A stretch of 41,839 bases of DNA from an uncultured Phascolarctobacterium sp. (GTDB lineage Bacteria; Bacillota; Negativicutes; Acidaminococcales; Acidaminococcaceae), in assembly GCA_900547415.1 (NCBI GenBank), contig URGS01000013.1:1-41839 (forward strand), given 5' to 3'. This document shows, piece by piece, positions 7,516 to 16,752 of this stretch. Numbering within the stretch: the first letter of the stretch is position 1; each line of letters begins with the position of its first letter. The position numbers and the translations under genes were made by a program. Under the pieces are notes generated by a model. The model ran no database searches and was not told where the DNA came from. It saw only the letters and a program-made list of their open reading frames with translations.

Positions 7516-10500
7516 ATGAGCAAGCTTTTATTTTTGACTAATGTTATTCGTCGTATGGGTGTTATGCAGCAAACGGTTACACGTTTGCAAAATGAAAATA
7601 GTTTATTTTCAGAGAGCTCTTGTCATTGGATTACAGAGTCTACAACATGGGATAAAAAATGGGAAAAGGAACTTTATTCTTGTCATTTGCTGATGATGAA
7701 ATGGATGGGTACAGGTCTTGATACGCCATTTTTAAAGCGTTGTGTTAGAGTGCTTCAGGAACGCAAAATACCATACTACATAGACGCTGCTGGAACTGAT
7801 GAAGGAGAACTGAGCTATGGCCTGTCCAAAGAACAGCTGGCTCGTATTAAGCAGTATTCTCTTTATGGAGGAGAGCATAATTATTATAATTTATGGCAGT
7901 ATGTTGAGGCTGTTTTGTGTGGAGAGGAAAACGGAGTAGAGCCTCCAAAGCCAGTTCATTGGTGTGGTATTTTCCATCCCAAAGCCCAGGATGCCTATAC
8001 TGATTTGGCTGCTTATAAAAGAGATTACTGTAGTCCTAATAAGCCTACAGTAGGTATACTTTTTTATCGTGATGAATGGGTATGGGGCGATTTAGGATAC
8101 CAAACCGCCCTTATTGAAGCCATTGAAGCGCAGGGAATGAATGCAATCTGTGTGTTTTCTAATGGAATGCCCGTGGCAGAGCTGGGAATGCCAAGTCTAA
8201 CACAGGTATTTGACAGCTTCTTTCAGGAAAATGGACTGCCTGCTATTGACGTATTAATCAATGTTATGAAGTTTTCTATGACTAGCAGCGGGTCTATTAG
8301 TGTTGACTACTTTAAGAAGTGGAATGTACCCGTTTTGGAGGGCTACACCATTATGACACCAGTTTCAGAGTGGGAGAATAGCCTGGAAGGCATGAATGCT
8401 ATGGAGGTTTCCATTGCGATTTCCATGCCAGAGCTGGATGGTATTGTTCATGGCGTTCCTGTAGCAGCCAAAAAGGTGCTGGAGAACGGCGATGTACGCT
8501 ATCTGCCAATTACTGAGCGTGTTGAGCGTATGGTTAGCAAGGCGAAAAAATGGGCTCTGCTTAGGCGTAAGGAAAATAGCGAAAAAAGAATAGCTATTAT
8601 TTTCCACAACTATCCACCTCGTAATTCTAATATAGGAAGTGCTTTAGGGTTGGATACAATTGAAAGTATTCGCAGAACTTTGCAGCTGATGCAGGAACGA
8701 GGCTATAAGGTTGAAGTCATCCCGGAGGATACTAAAGAGTTTATCAGGGAGCTGACAGCAAATGCCACCAATGACATAGCATTGCTGACAGAAAAACAGC
8801 TGCAAAGGGCGCAAAAAGTAACAAAGGAAGAATATCTGCACTTTTTTGCATCTCAGCCTCAAAAGATACAGGAACAGCTGGTTAAGGATTGGGGAGAAGC
8901 ACCAGGAACGGTTATGGAGTATGATGGAAGTCTGCTTGTTCCAGGAACAATGAATAGCAATGTTTTTGTAACTGTTCAGCCGCCTCGTGGCTTTGGTGCT
9001 GATCCGGAAAAGATTTATCATTCACCCTATTGTGCACCCACACATCACTATCTGGCCTTTTATTATTGGGTAAGAGATATTTGGAAGGCTGATGCTGTAG
9101 CTCACATTGGCACTCATGGCAGTCTGGAGTGGCTGCCTGGTAAAAATGCTGGTTTGAACAATACCTGCTATCCTGACGCAGCCCTTGGTGATTTAGTTAA
9201 TATTTATCCTTATAATATGACCATTACAGGTGAAGGTATTCAGGCAAAGCGTCGTGGTAGTGCCTGCCTTATTGAGCATTTACCGGCACCTCAGTCTAGA
9301 GCAGGCGTATACGATGAGTTGGAGGAGCTGGAAAAGCTTATGGATGAGTACGTACATTTTGAGAAAACTCAGCCAGAAAAGCTGGATGCTATAGCTGAGC
9401 TTGTACGTGCAAAGGCTATAGAGGCTAATTTGCAGGATGAAATTGAATATAATGAGGACGAACCCTTTGGAGAATATATTCAACGCCTGCATAGCTACAT
9501 TTCTGATTTAAAAAATCTGGAGGTGCATATTGGTCTGCATATTTTGGGACAGCCGCCTGAGGAAGAACGCCTGACTGAATTTATGTGGCTGCTGACTCGT
9601 TTGGATAATGGTGATGTACCTAGTTTAAATCAAACTCTGGCAGGCTATTATGGCTTTGATTATTATGAATTGCTGGATAATAGTGGCAGTGTTTATGAGT
9701 CCTTGAACATTACCTATGGTGCTTTGTTGGACAAAATGTATCAGCAGTCCCGTGAAATTATTCTTTTGCTGCAGTCACAGAATTTTGTACCTGCTGCAGT
9801 AGAAAATGTTCTTGCTTTAGAATGGGTTCAGACTGGCAGCGCAGAGTTTAAGGCTCAGCTAGAGCAGGTATGCAATTATATATGCAATAGTATTTATCCT
9901 AATCTCTTGCTGACTAAACAGGAGCAGGACAATATTCTAGGTGGCTTTGAAGCGCAGTACGTTGAACCTGGACCTTCTGGCGCTCCCAGCAGCGGCGGTG
10001 CAGACCTTTTGCCTACAGGACGTAATTTCTATGGCGTTGATCCGCGTACACTACCTACACCTGCAGCATGGGAAATTGGCAAAGAGCTGGGTGACCAGGT
10101 TATTGAACGCTTTATAGCTGAAGAAGGCCATTATCCTGAAAATATTGGTATAGTTTTGTGGAGTGGAGCTAATATGCGCAGCCATGGTCAGTGTGTAGCA
10201 GAATTCCTGTATTTATTGGGTATCAGACCGGTATATCAACGTGGAAGTATGCGTGTTCGTGATTTAGAGGTTATTCCTTTAGCTGAGCTGAAGCGTCCGC
10301 GTATTGATGTTACTGCACGTATTAGCGGACTTTTCCGTGATACTATGCCTAATGTAATGCAGCTATTGGACAAGGCGGTGCTGAAGGCGGCTTCTTTGGA
10401 TGAAGATATGGAAATGAATTTTGTTCGCAAGCATGTTGTAGAAGACACTAAGGAGCTGGAAGAACAGGAGCAAATGTCTCATGATGATGCATGGCGTCAG

Positions 10501-11232
10501 GCTGCCTTCCGTATCTTTGGTGATGAGCAGGGTGTGTACGGCGCTGGTGTAGCGGCTCTTTTAGAGGCAAAAAATTGGGATACTATTGATGATATTGCTG
10601 ACGTTTATGTACGCTGGGGTGCTCATGCCTATGGTGGCAGGACCAAGGGTAAGTTTTTGCCCCAGCAATTTAGAAAACGCATGGGCAGTTTGGATATTAC
10701 CATAAAAAATGAGGATAACCATGAAACAAATATGCTCAGCAGTGATGACTACAATGCGTATCATGGTGGTATGATTGCTGCAGTACGCAGTATCAAGGGA
10801 AGTGTACCACGTTCCTACTGTGGTGACAGCACTGACCGCAGTCGTGTAACTATGCACAGTGTTCAGGAGGAGGCAAAACGCATTTTCCGTAGTGAAGCTA
10901 TTAATCCAAAGTATATAGCTGGTATGATGGAGCATGGCTATAAGGGTGCTGCCGATATGGCTAATATGATTGCCCATAGCTTCCAATGGGACGCAACCAG
11001 TGCTGTTATGGAGGATTGGATGTATGAACAATATGCGGAGAAATACACCTTCGATCCCAAGGTACAGGAATGGCTGAGGGACGTAAATCCTTGGGCACTG
11101 CAAAGAATGGCAGAAATTCTTTTGGAGGCAGAACAGCGTGGACTGTGGCAGGCTAAGCCTGAAACTAAAGCAGAGCTGCAGGAAATCTATTTATCTATAG
11201 AAGGGGAAATAGAGGAGAGAGCAGATGACTAA
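7516..11232 (+). CDS. cobN: CobN/BchH-family large chelatase subunit
   Basis: This 1238-residue protein is the tetrapyrrole-binding catalytic subunit of an ATP-dependent class I chelatase. CobN inserts cobalt into hydrogenobyrinate diamide, and BchH/ChlH inserts magnesium into protoporphyrin. The hallmark HIGTHGSLEWLPGK lies at residues 530-543, followed by a segment with TGEGIQAKRRG. Near residue 880 is LWSGANMRSHGQCVAEFLYL, typical of CobN-like proteins. The ATPase partners are encoded at 17038-20009. A CobN-like protein (HmuS) also sits in heme-uptake operons of Bacteroidota and has been linked to anaerobic heme use, so metal removal rather than insertion is an alternative. GGGAGG precedes the ATG. 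The stop overlaps the radical SAM gene by 8 bases, so the two are translationally coupled. Confidence 0.9.
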   Translation: MSKLLFLTNVIRRMGVMQQTVTRLQNENSLFSESSCHWITESTTWDKKWEKELYSCHLLMMKWMGTGLDTPFLKRCVRVLQERKIPYYIDAAGTDEGELSYGLSKEQLARIKQYSLYGGEHNYYNLWQYVEAVLCGEENGVEPPKPVHWCGIFHPKAQDAYTDLAAYKRDYCSPNKPTVGILFYRDEWVWGDLGYQTALIEAIEAQGMNAICVFSNGMPVAELGMPSLTQVFDSFFQENGLPAIDVLINVMKFSMTSSGSISVDYFKKWNVPVLEGYTIMTPVSEWENSLEGMNAMEVSIAISMPELDGIVHGVPVAAKKVLENGDVRYLPITERVERMVSKAKKWALLRRKENSEKRIAIIFHNYPPRNSNIGSALGLDTIESIRRTLQLMQERGYKVEVIPEDTKEFIRELTANATNDIALLTEKQLQRAQKVTKEEYLHFFASQPQKIQEQLVKDWGEAPGTVMEYDGSLLVPGTMNSNVFVTVQPPRGFGADPEKIYHSPYCAPTHHYLAFYYWVRDIWKADAVAHIGTHGSLEWLPGKNAGLNNTCYPDAALGDLVNIYPYNMTITGEGIQAKRRGSACLIEHLPAPQSRAGVYDELEELEKLMDEYVHFEKTQPEKLDAIAELVRAKAIEANLQDEIEYNEDEPFGEYIQRLHSYISDLKNLEVHIGLHILGQPPEEERLTEFMWLLTRLDNGDVPSLNQTLAGYYGFDYYELLDNSGSVYESLNITYGALLDKMYQQSREIILLLQSQNFVPAAVENVLALEWVQTGSAEFKAQLEQVCNYICNSIYPNLLLTKQEQDNILGGFEAQYVEPGPSGAPSSGGADLLPTGRNFYGVDPRTLPTPAAWEIGKELGDQVIERFIAEEGHYPENIGIVLWSGANMRSHGQCVAEFLYLLGIRPVYQRGSMRVRDLEVIPLAELKRPRIDVTARISGLFRDTMPNVMQLLDKAVLKAASLDEDMEMNFVRKHVVEDTKELEEQEQMSHDDAWRQAAFRIFGDEQGVYGAGVAALLEAKNWDTIDDIADVYVRWGAHAYGGRTKGKFLPQQFRKRMGSLDITIKNEDNHETNMLSSDDYNAYHGGMIAAVRSIKGSVPRSYCGDSTDRSRVTMHSVQEEAKRIFRSEAINPKYIAGMMEHGYKGAADMANMIAHSFQWDATSAVMEDWMYEQYAEKYTFDPKVQEWLRDVNPWALQRMAEILLEAEQRGLWQAKPETKAELQEIYLSIEGEIEERADD

Positions 11233-12262
11233 AGTAAAAATGCTGGTACTGAGTCTTACTGGGCTCTGTAACTTTGCCTGTCGTTATTGCTACGCAGCAG
11301 AGCACGATAAGAATAAAATGACAGTTAAAACGGCCATTAAGGCTGTTGAGCTGGCTGCTGCTTCTGGTGAACCCTTTGTTATACAATTTAGCGGCGGTGA
11401 GCCACTGCTTAATTATGATGCTTTGCAGGCTGTTGTTGAATATGTGCAGGCTAATAATATTCCTGCAAAAATGCAGATTCAGACTAATGGTTCTCTGCTT
11501 ACTGATGACATTGCTCAATATCTTTATAAAAGCAAGGTTGCTATTGGTGTTAGTCTCGACGGTAGACCCAAGGTAAATGATAGGCTCCGACTCAAGAAAA
11601 ATGGCTATGGCGCCACTGGTGATATATTAAAGGGATTAGAAGTTCTAAAGCATAATAATATTGCCTGCGGTATTACCTGTGTAGTGACCTCTGAAAATGT
11701 TAATGAGCTGGAGGGTATTATAGATTTTGCATATTTTATAGGCAACATAAGGCGGATTGGCTTTGATTTGCTGCGTGGACAGGGGCGTGGCAGTCAGCTT
11801 ATGCCTCCGACGGAGGAAGAAATGCAGTCTGCAATGGAGCGTGTGTATGAAAGACTTGCTCTTTTATCTAAAATGGCGGGCTATGAGATTATCATTACTC
11901 AAAAGGAAAGAACTGCTAAATTATGTAGCTCCTGCTTAGATGGCTTTGGTCATTGTCATGCTATGAATGGCGAAGCTGCCTTTGTAGATGCCAAGGGAGA
12001 TATCTACGCTTGTTCCTCTCTTGTTGGCATGAATGATTACTATATTGGCAATGTACAAACTGGCATTGAACCTGAGCTTGTTGAAAAAATACGTAATCAA
12101 ATAAAAAGCTTTATGAGCTTTTGTCGCACTTGTAAGGATTTCAAAAAGTGTGGCGGTGGCTGTTACGCTCGATGGTTTGGCAATGCGGAGGGACGATGTA
12201 GTGCGGAATGTTCCCTAATGAAAGCTAGTATTCAGCAAGTAAAAGTAATTGAAAATAGTTGA
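11225..12262 (+). CDS. Radical SAM enzyme with SPASM-like C-terminal domain
   Basis: The radical SAM motif CNFACRYC gives Cys15, Cys19 and Cys22 for the [4Fe-4S] cluster that cleaves S-adenosylmethionine. A GGEP motif and a QTNG segment follow, as in the family. The C-terminal third has many cysteines (CSSC, GHC, IYACSS, CRTCKDFKKCGGGC), which indicates auxiliary clusters of the SPASM type. Such enzymes mature peptides or quinones, but AhbC and AhbD of the alternative heme pathway are also radical SAM enzymes that edit tetrapyrrole side chains. The gene overlaps the CobN-like stop codon and no precursor peptide gene is visible beside it, so tetrapyrrole side-chain chemistry is the more likely role (inference). 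The protein has 345 residues. Confidence 0.87.
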   Translation: MTKVKMLVLSLTGLCNFACRYCYAAEHDKNKMTVKTAIKAVELAAASGEPFVIQFSGGEPLLNYDALQAVVEYVQANNIPAKMQIQTNGSLLTDDIAQYLYKSKVAIGVSLDGRPKVNDRLRLKKNGYGATGDILKGLEVLKHNNIACGITCVVTSENVNELEGIIDFAYFIGNIRRIGFDLLRGQGRGSQLMPPTEEEMQSAMERVYERLALLSKMAGYEIIITQKERTAKLCSSCLDGFGHCHAMNGEAAFVDAKGDIYACSSLVGMNDYYIGNVQTGIEPELVEKIRNQIKSFMSFCRTCKDFKKCGGGCYARWFGNAEGRCSAECSLMKASIQQVKVIENS

Positions 12263-12351
12263 TTTTTGCAGATTTTAATTTAACTAAAAACTGAAAAAAT
12301 ACGAGCAAAAAATCTGATTTTATGTTATCATATATCAGAGCTGTGTCCTAG

Positions 12352-12392
12352 AACCGTTGCAGGGAGACAAGTCGCCTGCAACGGTTATTTTT
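12352..12392 (+). terminator. Rho-independent terminator after the radical SAM gene
   Basis: A perfect 12-bp stem, AACCGTTGCAGG (12352-12363) with CCTGCAACGGTT (12375-12386), is followed by ATTTTT. The 190 bases from here to the next leader element hold nothing that I recognise. Confidence 0.88.
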
Positions 12393-12584
12393 ATGGCTTC
12401 AATAAGCTTGCAAGGAAAGAATTTTCTGATAATTTTGTGATTGCAAATAGCATTCATATTGATATGCACAATGAAATTGTCTGAAAATTCAAGTAAGCGT
12501 ATAATGAATATTAGTTTTACTGTATTTGTTTGGAGCCATAATGCTTGAGCAAGCCTATTTTGTTTTGTCTGCCAGGGTATATGA

Positions 12585-12645
12585 CCATGAAAGATTGGAT
12601 ATACTAGAGGCATGCAGGAATATATTTTTAGGAGTGAAGGATTTT
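12585..12645 (+). promoter_or_regulatory. Conserved receptor leader element, copy 1
   Basis: CCATGAAAGATTGG (12585-12598) occurs with identical sequence before all three receptor starts in the window, 58 to 61 bases from the ATG, followed by a conserved TAGGAGTGA ribosome site. Here it could encode a nine-codon-class leader peptide starting at 12581 and reading MTMKDWIY. Whether it acts as RNA, leader peptide or operator is unknown. Confidence 0.55.
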
Positions 12646-13036
12646 ATGAAAAATATGTCTAAAGGTTTATTGATGACCGCACTTATTTGCGGCACCATGA
12701 ATATGACCGCTTATGCACAAACTACTGCACCGCAAGAATTTGTGCTGGACGAATACGTTGTAACCGCTACAAGAACTTACTGAAAATAGTAGCTTAGAGA
12801 TTGGTTATGATCATGCTAAGATGGAAGGTACTTCATTAAGCGATATTAGTGGTGCATATGGTTATACTACAACTGATAAAACTACTGATAATTTTTATGC
12901 AAAATACGATTGGTTAGTGAATAATCAGGATGCTGGTTACATTCAGGTTTATCATAATGGTTTAGATTATCAAGCAATTACTAATCCTGTTTCTCATCAC
13001 AAAGAAAAAAATATTGGTATCGATAGCTTTTTCTAA
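12646..13036 (+). pseudogene. Decayed TonB-dependent receptor (internal deletion and frame change)
   Basis: The first 45 codons encode a receptor start: signal peptide MSKGLLMTALICGTMN..., then the TonB-box-like segment EFVLDEYVVTATRT, matching the intact receptors further on. The frame then stops at 12781-12783. A second frame, readable from 12779 to 13036, encodes barrel-like strands (LEIGYDHAKMEGT, FYAKYDWLVNN, AGYIQVYHNGLDY) and stops. The plug domain and most of the barrel are missing, so an internal deletion with a frame change at about 12778 explains the structure. It still has the conserved leader and ribosome site. No functional receptor can be made. Confidence 0.8.
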
Positions 13037-13054
13037 TCTATAATGTTTTTGATG

Positions 13055-13080
13055 GGCGGGGCTTTGCCTCGCCTTTCTTA
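13055..13080 (+). terminator. Terminator after the receptor remnant
   Basis: GGCGGGGC (13055-13062) and GCCTCGCC (13066-13073) form an 8-bp GC stem with a three-base loop, followed by TTTCTTA. Confidence 0.7.
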
Positions 13081-13182
13081 CATTTTAAACACTGTACTAC
13101 ATTACTATTGATAATAAATAGCAAATACGATAAAATATATAGCAAGGTGTAAATACACCAATATGATTTTGGAGTAGAAAAT

Positions 13183-14172
13183 ATGACTTGTTTTTCTGAC
13201 AATAAGAAAAGAAGAATATGTTTGCAATATATAGTGACAGTTGTGTTAATGGCATTTTTATGCCTTTGTGCAGGCTGCGGTGATGAGCAAAAGCAGGCAG
13301 AAAAGTTTGGCACCAACAGCTATACTGTAGTTGATGGCGTAGGCAATAAGCTTGTTTTCAAGGAAAAGCCTATGCGTATTGTATCCATGAACATCAGTAG
13401 CGATGAAATGCTTGTAGGCATTGTGCCTATTGAGCGTATTGTGAGCGTTACCAACTACGCAGATGATCCAGGTGTATCCAACGTTGTGAATGAGGTAAAA
13501 GCTGTCAAGAATAGAGTAACTGCAGACAGCATAGAGCTGCTCTTGGCGACCTGTCCTGATGTAGTTGTGGTTTCGGATATGTTTAAATCTGAAGCTATTA
13601 AAACATTGTATGAAGCTGGTATTAACGTATATGTATTTAAAAGTCCTAAAAATTATGCCGAAATTAAAGAGCAGATTACCGGACTGGCAGCTATGGCAGG
13701 AGAGCCTGAAAGAGGCAGGGAAATGATAGCAGAAATGGATGCCAAGCTTGAGTCAATAAAAGAAAAGGTTGCCGACATTGGGCCGGATGAAATGCCCAGA
13801 GTAATGTTTATGAGTCCCTTAGGTGCTTATTATGCTCCTGACAGTAGTTTTAACGATATGTGCAGATTGGCCCATGTTACAGAGGCTACCTCGTTACTTG
13901 GATATAAGCATGCTTGCACTTTATCCCAAGAGGCCATTGTTCAGATTAATCCAGACAGCTTTGTAATAAGTGATTGGAATCATGATGGCAAGCATCCGCC
14001 AGAGGCGTTAGTAAACGAGCTTTTATCCAACGAATCCTACAAAATTACTAATGCTGGTAAAAATAAAAGCATTATTGTCATTCCTTCATCTCACATGATG
14101 ACTAGCTCTCAGTATTTTGTTGCTGGTGTAGAGGATTTGGCACGTGCTGTTTATCCGGATAGGTTTGAATAA
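13183..14172 (+). CDS. BtuF/FecB-like periplasmic-binding lipoprotein 1
   Basis: This is a cluster A substrate-binding protein (Peripla_BP_2 type) for cobalamin, heme or siderophores, anchored by a lipid on the outer face of the inner membrane. The N-terminal hydrophobic segment ends in the lipobox LCAGC at about residue 29. Family features include RIVSMNISSDEMLVGIVP near the start of the mature protein, the helix-linker class spacing, and a C-terminal segment MMTSSQYFVAGVEDLARAVY. A GGAG ribosome site lies nine bases before the ATG. At 329 residues it is of normal length. Two paralogues follow (14328 and 22783). It ends before a strong terminator, so it seems to be a single-gene unit. Confidence 0.87.
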   Translation: MTCFSDNKKRRICLQYIVTVVLMAFLCLCAGCGDEQKQAEKFGTNSYTVVDGVGNKLVFKEKPMRIVSMNISSDEMLVGIVPIERIVSVTNYADDPGVSNVVNEVKAVKNRVTADSIELLLATCPDVVVVSDMFKSEAIKTLYEAGINVYVFKSPKNYAEIKEQITGLAAMAGEPERGREMIAEMDAKLESIKEKVADIGPDEMPRVMFMSPLGAYYAPDSSFNDMCRLAHVTEATSLLGYKHACTLSQEAIVQINPDSFVISDWNHDGKHPPEALVNELLSNESYKITNAGKNKSIIVIPSSHMMTSSQYFVAGVEDLARAVYPDRFE

Positions 14173-14192
14173 AATTTAATAAAAAGTAAATG

Positions 14193-14237
14193 AAATACCA
14201 TTTTATCAGTAAAGTTCTGATAGAATGGTATTTTTTT
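14193..14237 (+). terminator. Rho-independent terminator after binding protein 1
   Basis: A 17-bp stem (14193-14209 with 14217-14233, one G-U pair) runs into a T-tract of eight bases. It closes the first binding-protein unit just before MerR-type site C. Confidence 0.9.
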
Positions 14238-14248
14238 GTGAAAAAAGG

Positions 14249-14279
14249 TTGACTATCTAATAGTTATATAGTTTAGGAT
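14249..14279 (+). promoter_or_regulatory. MerR-type promoter of binding protein 2 (site C)
   Basis: TTGACT (14249-14254) and TAGGAT (14274-14279) are 19 bp apart. The dyad ACTAT (14252-14256) and ATAGT (14268-14272) is separated by 11 bp, exactly as in sites D and E. The binding-protein gene starts 48 bp downstream. Confidence 0.72.
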
Positions 14280-14327
14280 TACTATTGATATAATATACTA
14301 AATAAAGAAAAATGGAAAGAGAAGCCA

Positions 14328-15308
14328 ATGTATAGATTTGTAAGGTTAATATTTATTTTGTTGCTGCTTGTGACTATATTGATTAATTCAACTGGATGTA
14401 GTAGTGTTGCAGAATCACACAATGGTTATAAGGTTGTAGATGAGGCTGGAAACGAAATTTATTTTTCAAGCAAGCCAGAACGTATTATGACCTTGGGAAT
14501 GGGGACTGATGGAATAGTCTTGGGGTTAGTACCTCCCGAGAAAATGGTTTCGGTAAATTCGTTAGCAGATGATCCCTGTAGTTCTAATATAGTTGATTTG
14601 GCGAAGAAAATAAAAAATAAGCACCGCAATCCCTCTGCAGAATATGTAATGTCATTACAACCAGATGTAGTTTTTGCTTATGAATGGACAAAATCTGAGT
14701 ACATTGATACTATGCGGGACCTTGGAATAAAGGTTGTTGTTCTAAAGGGACCACGTACCATAGGAGATGTGAAACGCAATATTACTACTGTTGCAGCAGC
14801 GTTACAGGAGACGCAACAGGGTAATAGACTAATAGCTGCTATGGATAAGGAGCTGGAAGCTTTAAAGATAAAGCTGAAAAAGCATAATTATGAATCAAAT
14901 AAGAGAGTTTTACTTTTATCTTTGATGCAGACATATGGCGGAAAAGGCTGCTTATATGATGAATTATGCAAGGAAGCAGGAGTAATTAATTGTCTTTCAG
15001 ATGCTGGTCTACATAATGGTCAGGCATTGACAAAGGAAATGATTTTAAAGATGCAGCCTGATGTGATTATTATGCCTGTCTACAATGATCACAATACATT
15101 TGATATAAATAAGCATAATGAGGAATTTTTGCGAGATCCTGCCTTGAGAAATGTGCAAGCAGTAAAAAACAAACAATTATATTATCCAAGAGAAGGATAT
15201 ATCTATAATTGTTCTCAGGATGCTGTATTTGGAGCTGTAGAAATTGCAAGAGCAGCTTATGGCAAGGAGTTTATACAAGATGGTACAAGGCATATTAGTG
15301 TTTTGTGA
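14328..15308 (+). CDS. BtuF/FecB-like periplasmic-binding lipoprotein 2
   Basis: This second binding lipoprotein has 326 residues. The signal segment ends in the lipobox NSTGC at about residue 24. The opening of the mature domain reads RIMTLGMGTDGIVLGLVPPE, and SVNSLADDPCSSNIV parallels SVTNYADDPGVSNVV of the first copy, so the two are clear paralogues that have diverged. The C-terminus has SQDAVFGAVEIARAAYG in place of the SSQYFVAGVED motif. It has its own MerR-type promoter, unlike the other two binding-protein genes, so it may be the one matched to the ligand of the regulon. Receptor debris follows directly after the stop. Confidence 0.86.
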   Translation: MYRFVRLIFILLLLVTILINSTGCSSVAESHNGYKVVDEAGNEIYFSSKPERIMTLGMGTDGIVLGLVPPEKMVSVNSLADDPCSSNIVDLAKKIKNKHRNPSAEYVMSLQPDVVFAYEWTKSEYIDTMRDLGIKVVVLKGPRTIGDVKRNITTVAAALQETQQGNRLIAAMDKELEALKIKLKKHNYESNKRVLLLSLMQTYGGKGCLYDELCKEAGVINCLSDAGLHNGQALTKEMILKMQPDVIIMPVYNDHNTFDINKHNEEFLRDPALRNVQAVKNKQLYYPREGYIYNCSQDAVFGAVEIARAAYGKEFIQDGTRHISVL

Positions 15309-15827
15309 ATATATGGTTGGACGCTACAGGCAAGGAACTGGTAGTAAAAATGATAATACAGGCGTCTTTGTGACTGCATCTAAACAACGTCAAAGCTATG
15401 CTAAGTACAAAGAAGCGGATACAGGAAATAATGTAAAATGGCCTAATTCCTCCAGCGATACTATTGGTGCAACTATTAAAATTGACCGTAGCTTGAATGA
15501 TGACCAAGCAGCAACTGTGTATTTTGAATATAATTTTAAAGAAGGCGGAAAGCCTTACTATGCTCCAGGCCTAGGTGGTTACAACCAGGTATATGCAGTT
15601 GACAATGGTACAGATTTGAATAATAATGCTTCCTTCCGTTATGATTGGGGTAAGGAGAGCGGAAATACAGGCTTTGCACAAATTTATCGCAATCATTATG
15701 TAGGAAATTTCTATAGACCAACAGGAAATTCTTACTATTATGAAACAAAGGACGACGCTGAAGTTCAGCAAAGCTTAAAGCTGGCTGATGATAATACTTT
15801 ATAGTTGGTGCAGAATACACCTTCTAA
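15309..15827 (+). pseudogene. Fragment of a TonB-dependent receptor barrel
   Basis: An open frame continues from the end of the binding-protein gene and encodes only amphipathic barrel strands, such as NTGVFVTASKQRQSYAKY, AATVYFEYNF, ASFRYDWGKESGNTGFAQIY and QQSLKLADDNTL. The last part aligns with the intact receptors at the mid-barrel motif (their F-D-I/F-G-x-x-x-L-hydrophobic-VG). A one-base frame change at the stop codon (15802) would continue with IVGAEYTF. There is no signal peptide, plug or C-terminal strand. This is the middle of a receptor gene left by deletion, not a working gene. Confidence 0.75.
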
Positions 15828-15894
15828 TTTCAAAAAAATTTATAAGTATTATGGCGGGAATATCTTTGATGTTCTCACCATTACTGCTTTATGC

Positions 15895-15925
15895 TTGACT
15901 ATATGGTAATCATATAGTGTAATAT
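15895..15925 (+). promoter_or_regulatory. MerR-type promoter of the nitrilase-family gene (site D)
   Basis: TTGACT (15895-15900), a 19-bp spacer and TAATAT (15920-15925). The dyad is the most perfect of the set: ACTATATG (15898-15905) with CATATAGT (15911-15918). The TTG start of the hydrolase gene is 33 bases downstream. Confidence 0.78.
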
Positions 15926-15957
15926 ATCTTAAAACGTTGCTTAAAGGAGTGGAACTT

Positions 15958-16725
15958 TTGCGTATTGCTTTATGTCATTTGGAGCTTAGTCTAGGCCCAG
16001 AGGAAAGAAATATAGAAATCTTGGAAAAGGCGCTGGAAATTGCTGGCGAAAATGGTGTAGACTGGGTGATAACGCCAGAAACAGCACTTCAGGGTTATTA
16101 TTTCTATAGAGTTGATCCTGAGCGTACTGTTGCTGCCATGCCAAGTCCACAGATAGATGGAATTAGAAGGCTTGTAAAAAAATATGGCATGCACTTGTTC
16201 TTGGGCTGTGGTGAATATGACGAAAATGACCGCTGCAGTTACAATGCTTGTCTTGCTTTTGGTCCAAATGGCAATATTATAGGCCGTCACAGAAAAATAT
16301 TTGGTGAAAAATTTGTCACTGAGGAGTGGGCAGAGCGTGGCACAACTATAGAGCCTATTCAATGCGGGCAGCTAAAGGCCGGTGTGCTTGTTTGTGCGGA
16401 TGCATGGAAGATAGAGCATTCTCACATACTAAAGGAAAAGGGAGCTGAGCTGATAATTGATATTGCAGCGTGGCCTATTTCTAAGGTATGTGGTAATCCT
16501 TTAGGCTATTGGCTGCAATGCTCTGAGGAGACTGGCTTACCTTTCCTATTGTGCAATCAGACCGGTATGACGGAGTATATGAATATGAATATCGGTCAGT
16601 CTGTAGCTATTACTAATGGTGAGCTGGTTTTGGCTTACAATGGTGATCCTGCAGTTTTAATTTGTGATTATGATGAAAAGCAAAAAGTTTTTACTAGTGA
16701 GCGTTTTATGGTAAAGTTAATGTAG
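15958..16725 (+). CDS. Carbon-nitrogen hydrolase (nitrilase superfamily amidase)
   Basis: This cytoplasmic thiol hydrolase acts on nitriles or amides. The catalytic triad is visible: Glu41 (in TPETAL), Lys113 (in GRHRKIFGE) and Cys146 (in VLVCADAW). It has 255 residues, the normal length of a single nitrilase domain. I chose the TTG start at 15958 because AAAGGAG lies eight bases before it; the longer frame from 15937 would put that ribosome site inside the gene. It is transcribed alone from a MerR-type promoter of the regulon. Because corrins carry many side-chain amides and cbiZ shares the control, deamidation of a corrinoid is a reasonable idea, but it is only inference. General omega-amidase activity is the alternative. 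Confidence 0.85.
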   Translation: MRIALCHLELSLGPEERNIEILEKALEIAGENGVDWVITPETALQGYYFYRVDPERTVAAMPSPQIDGIRRLVKKYGMHLFLGCGEYDENDRCSYNACLAFGPNGNIIGRHRKIFGEKFVTEEWAERGTTIEPIQCGQLKAGVLVCADAWKIEHSHILKEKGAELIIDIAAWPISKVCGNPLGYWLQCSEETGLPFLLCNQTGMTEYMNMNIGQSVAITNGELVLAYNGDPAVLICDYDEKQKVFTSERFMVKLM

Positions 16726-16752
16726 AAAATTGTTGAGCAGCATTTTTTAAGA

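Noticed and set aside
12526..12645. Longer start for the first receptor remnant
   Set aside because: The frame is open from 12526, but the ribosome site and signal peptide place the start at 12646. The extension covers the conserved leader.
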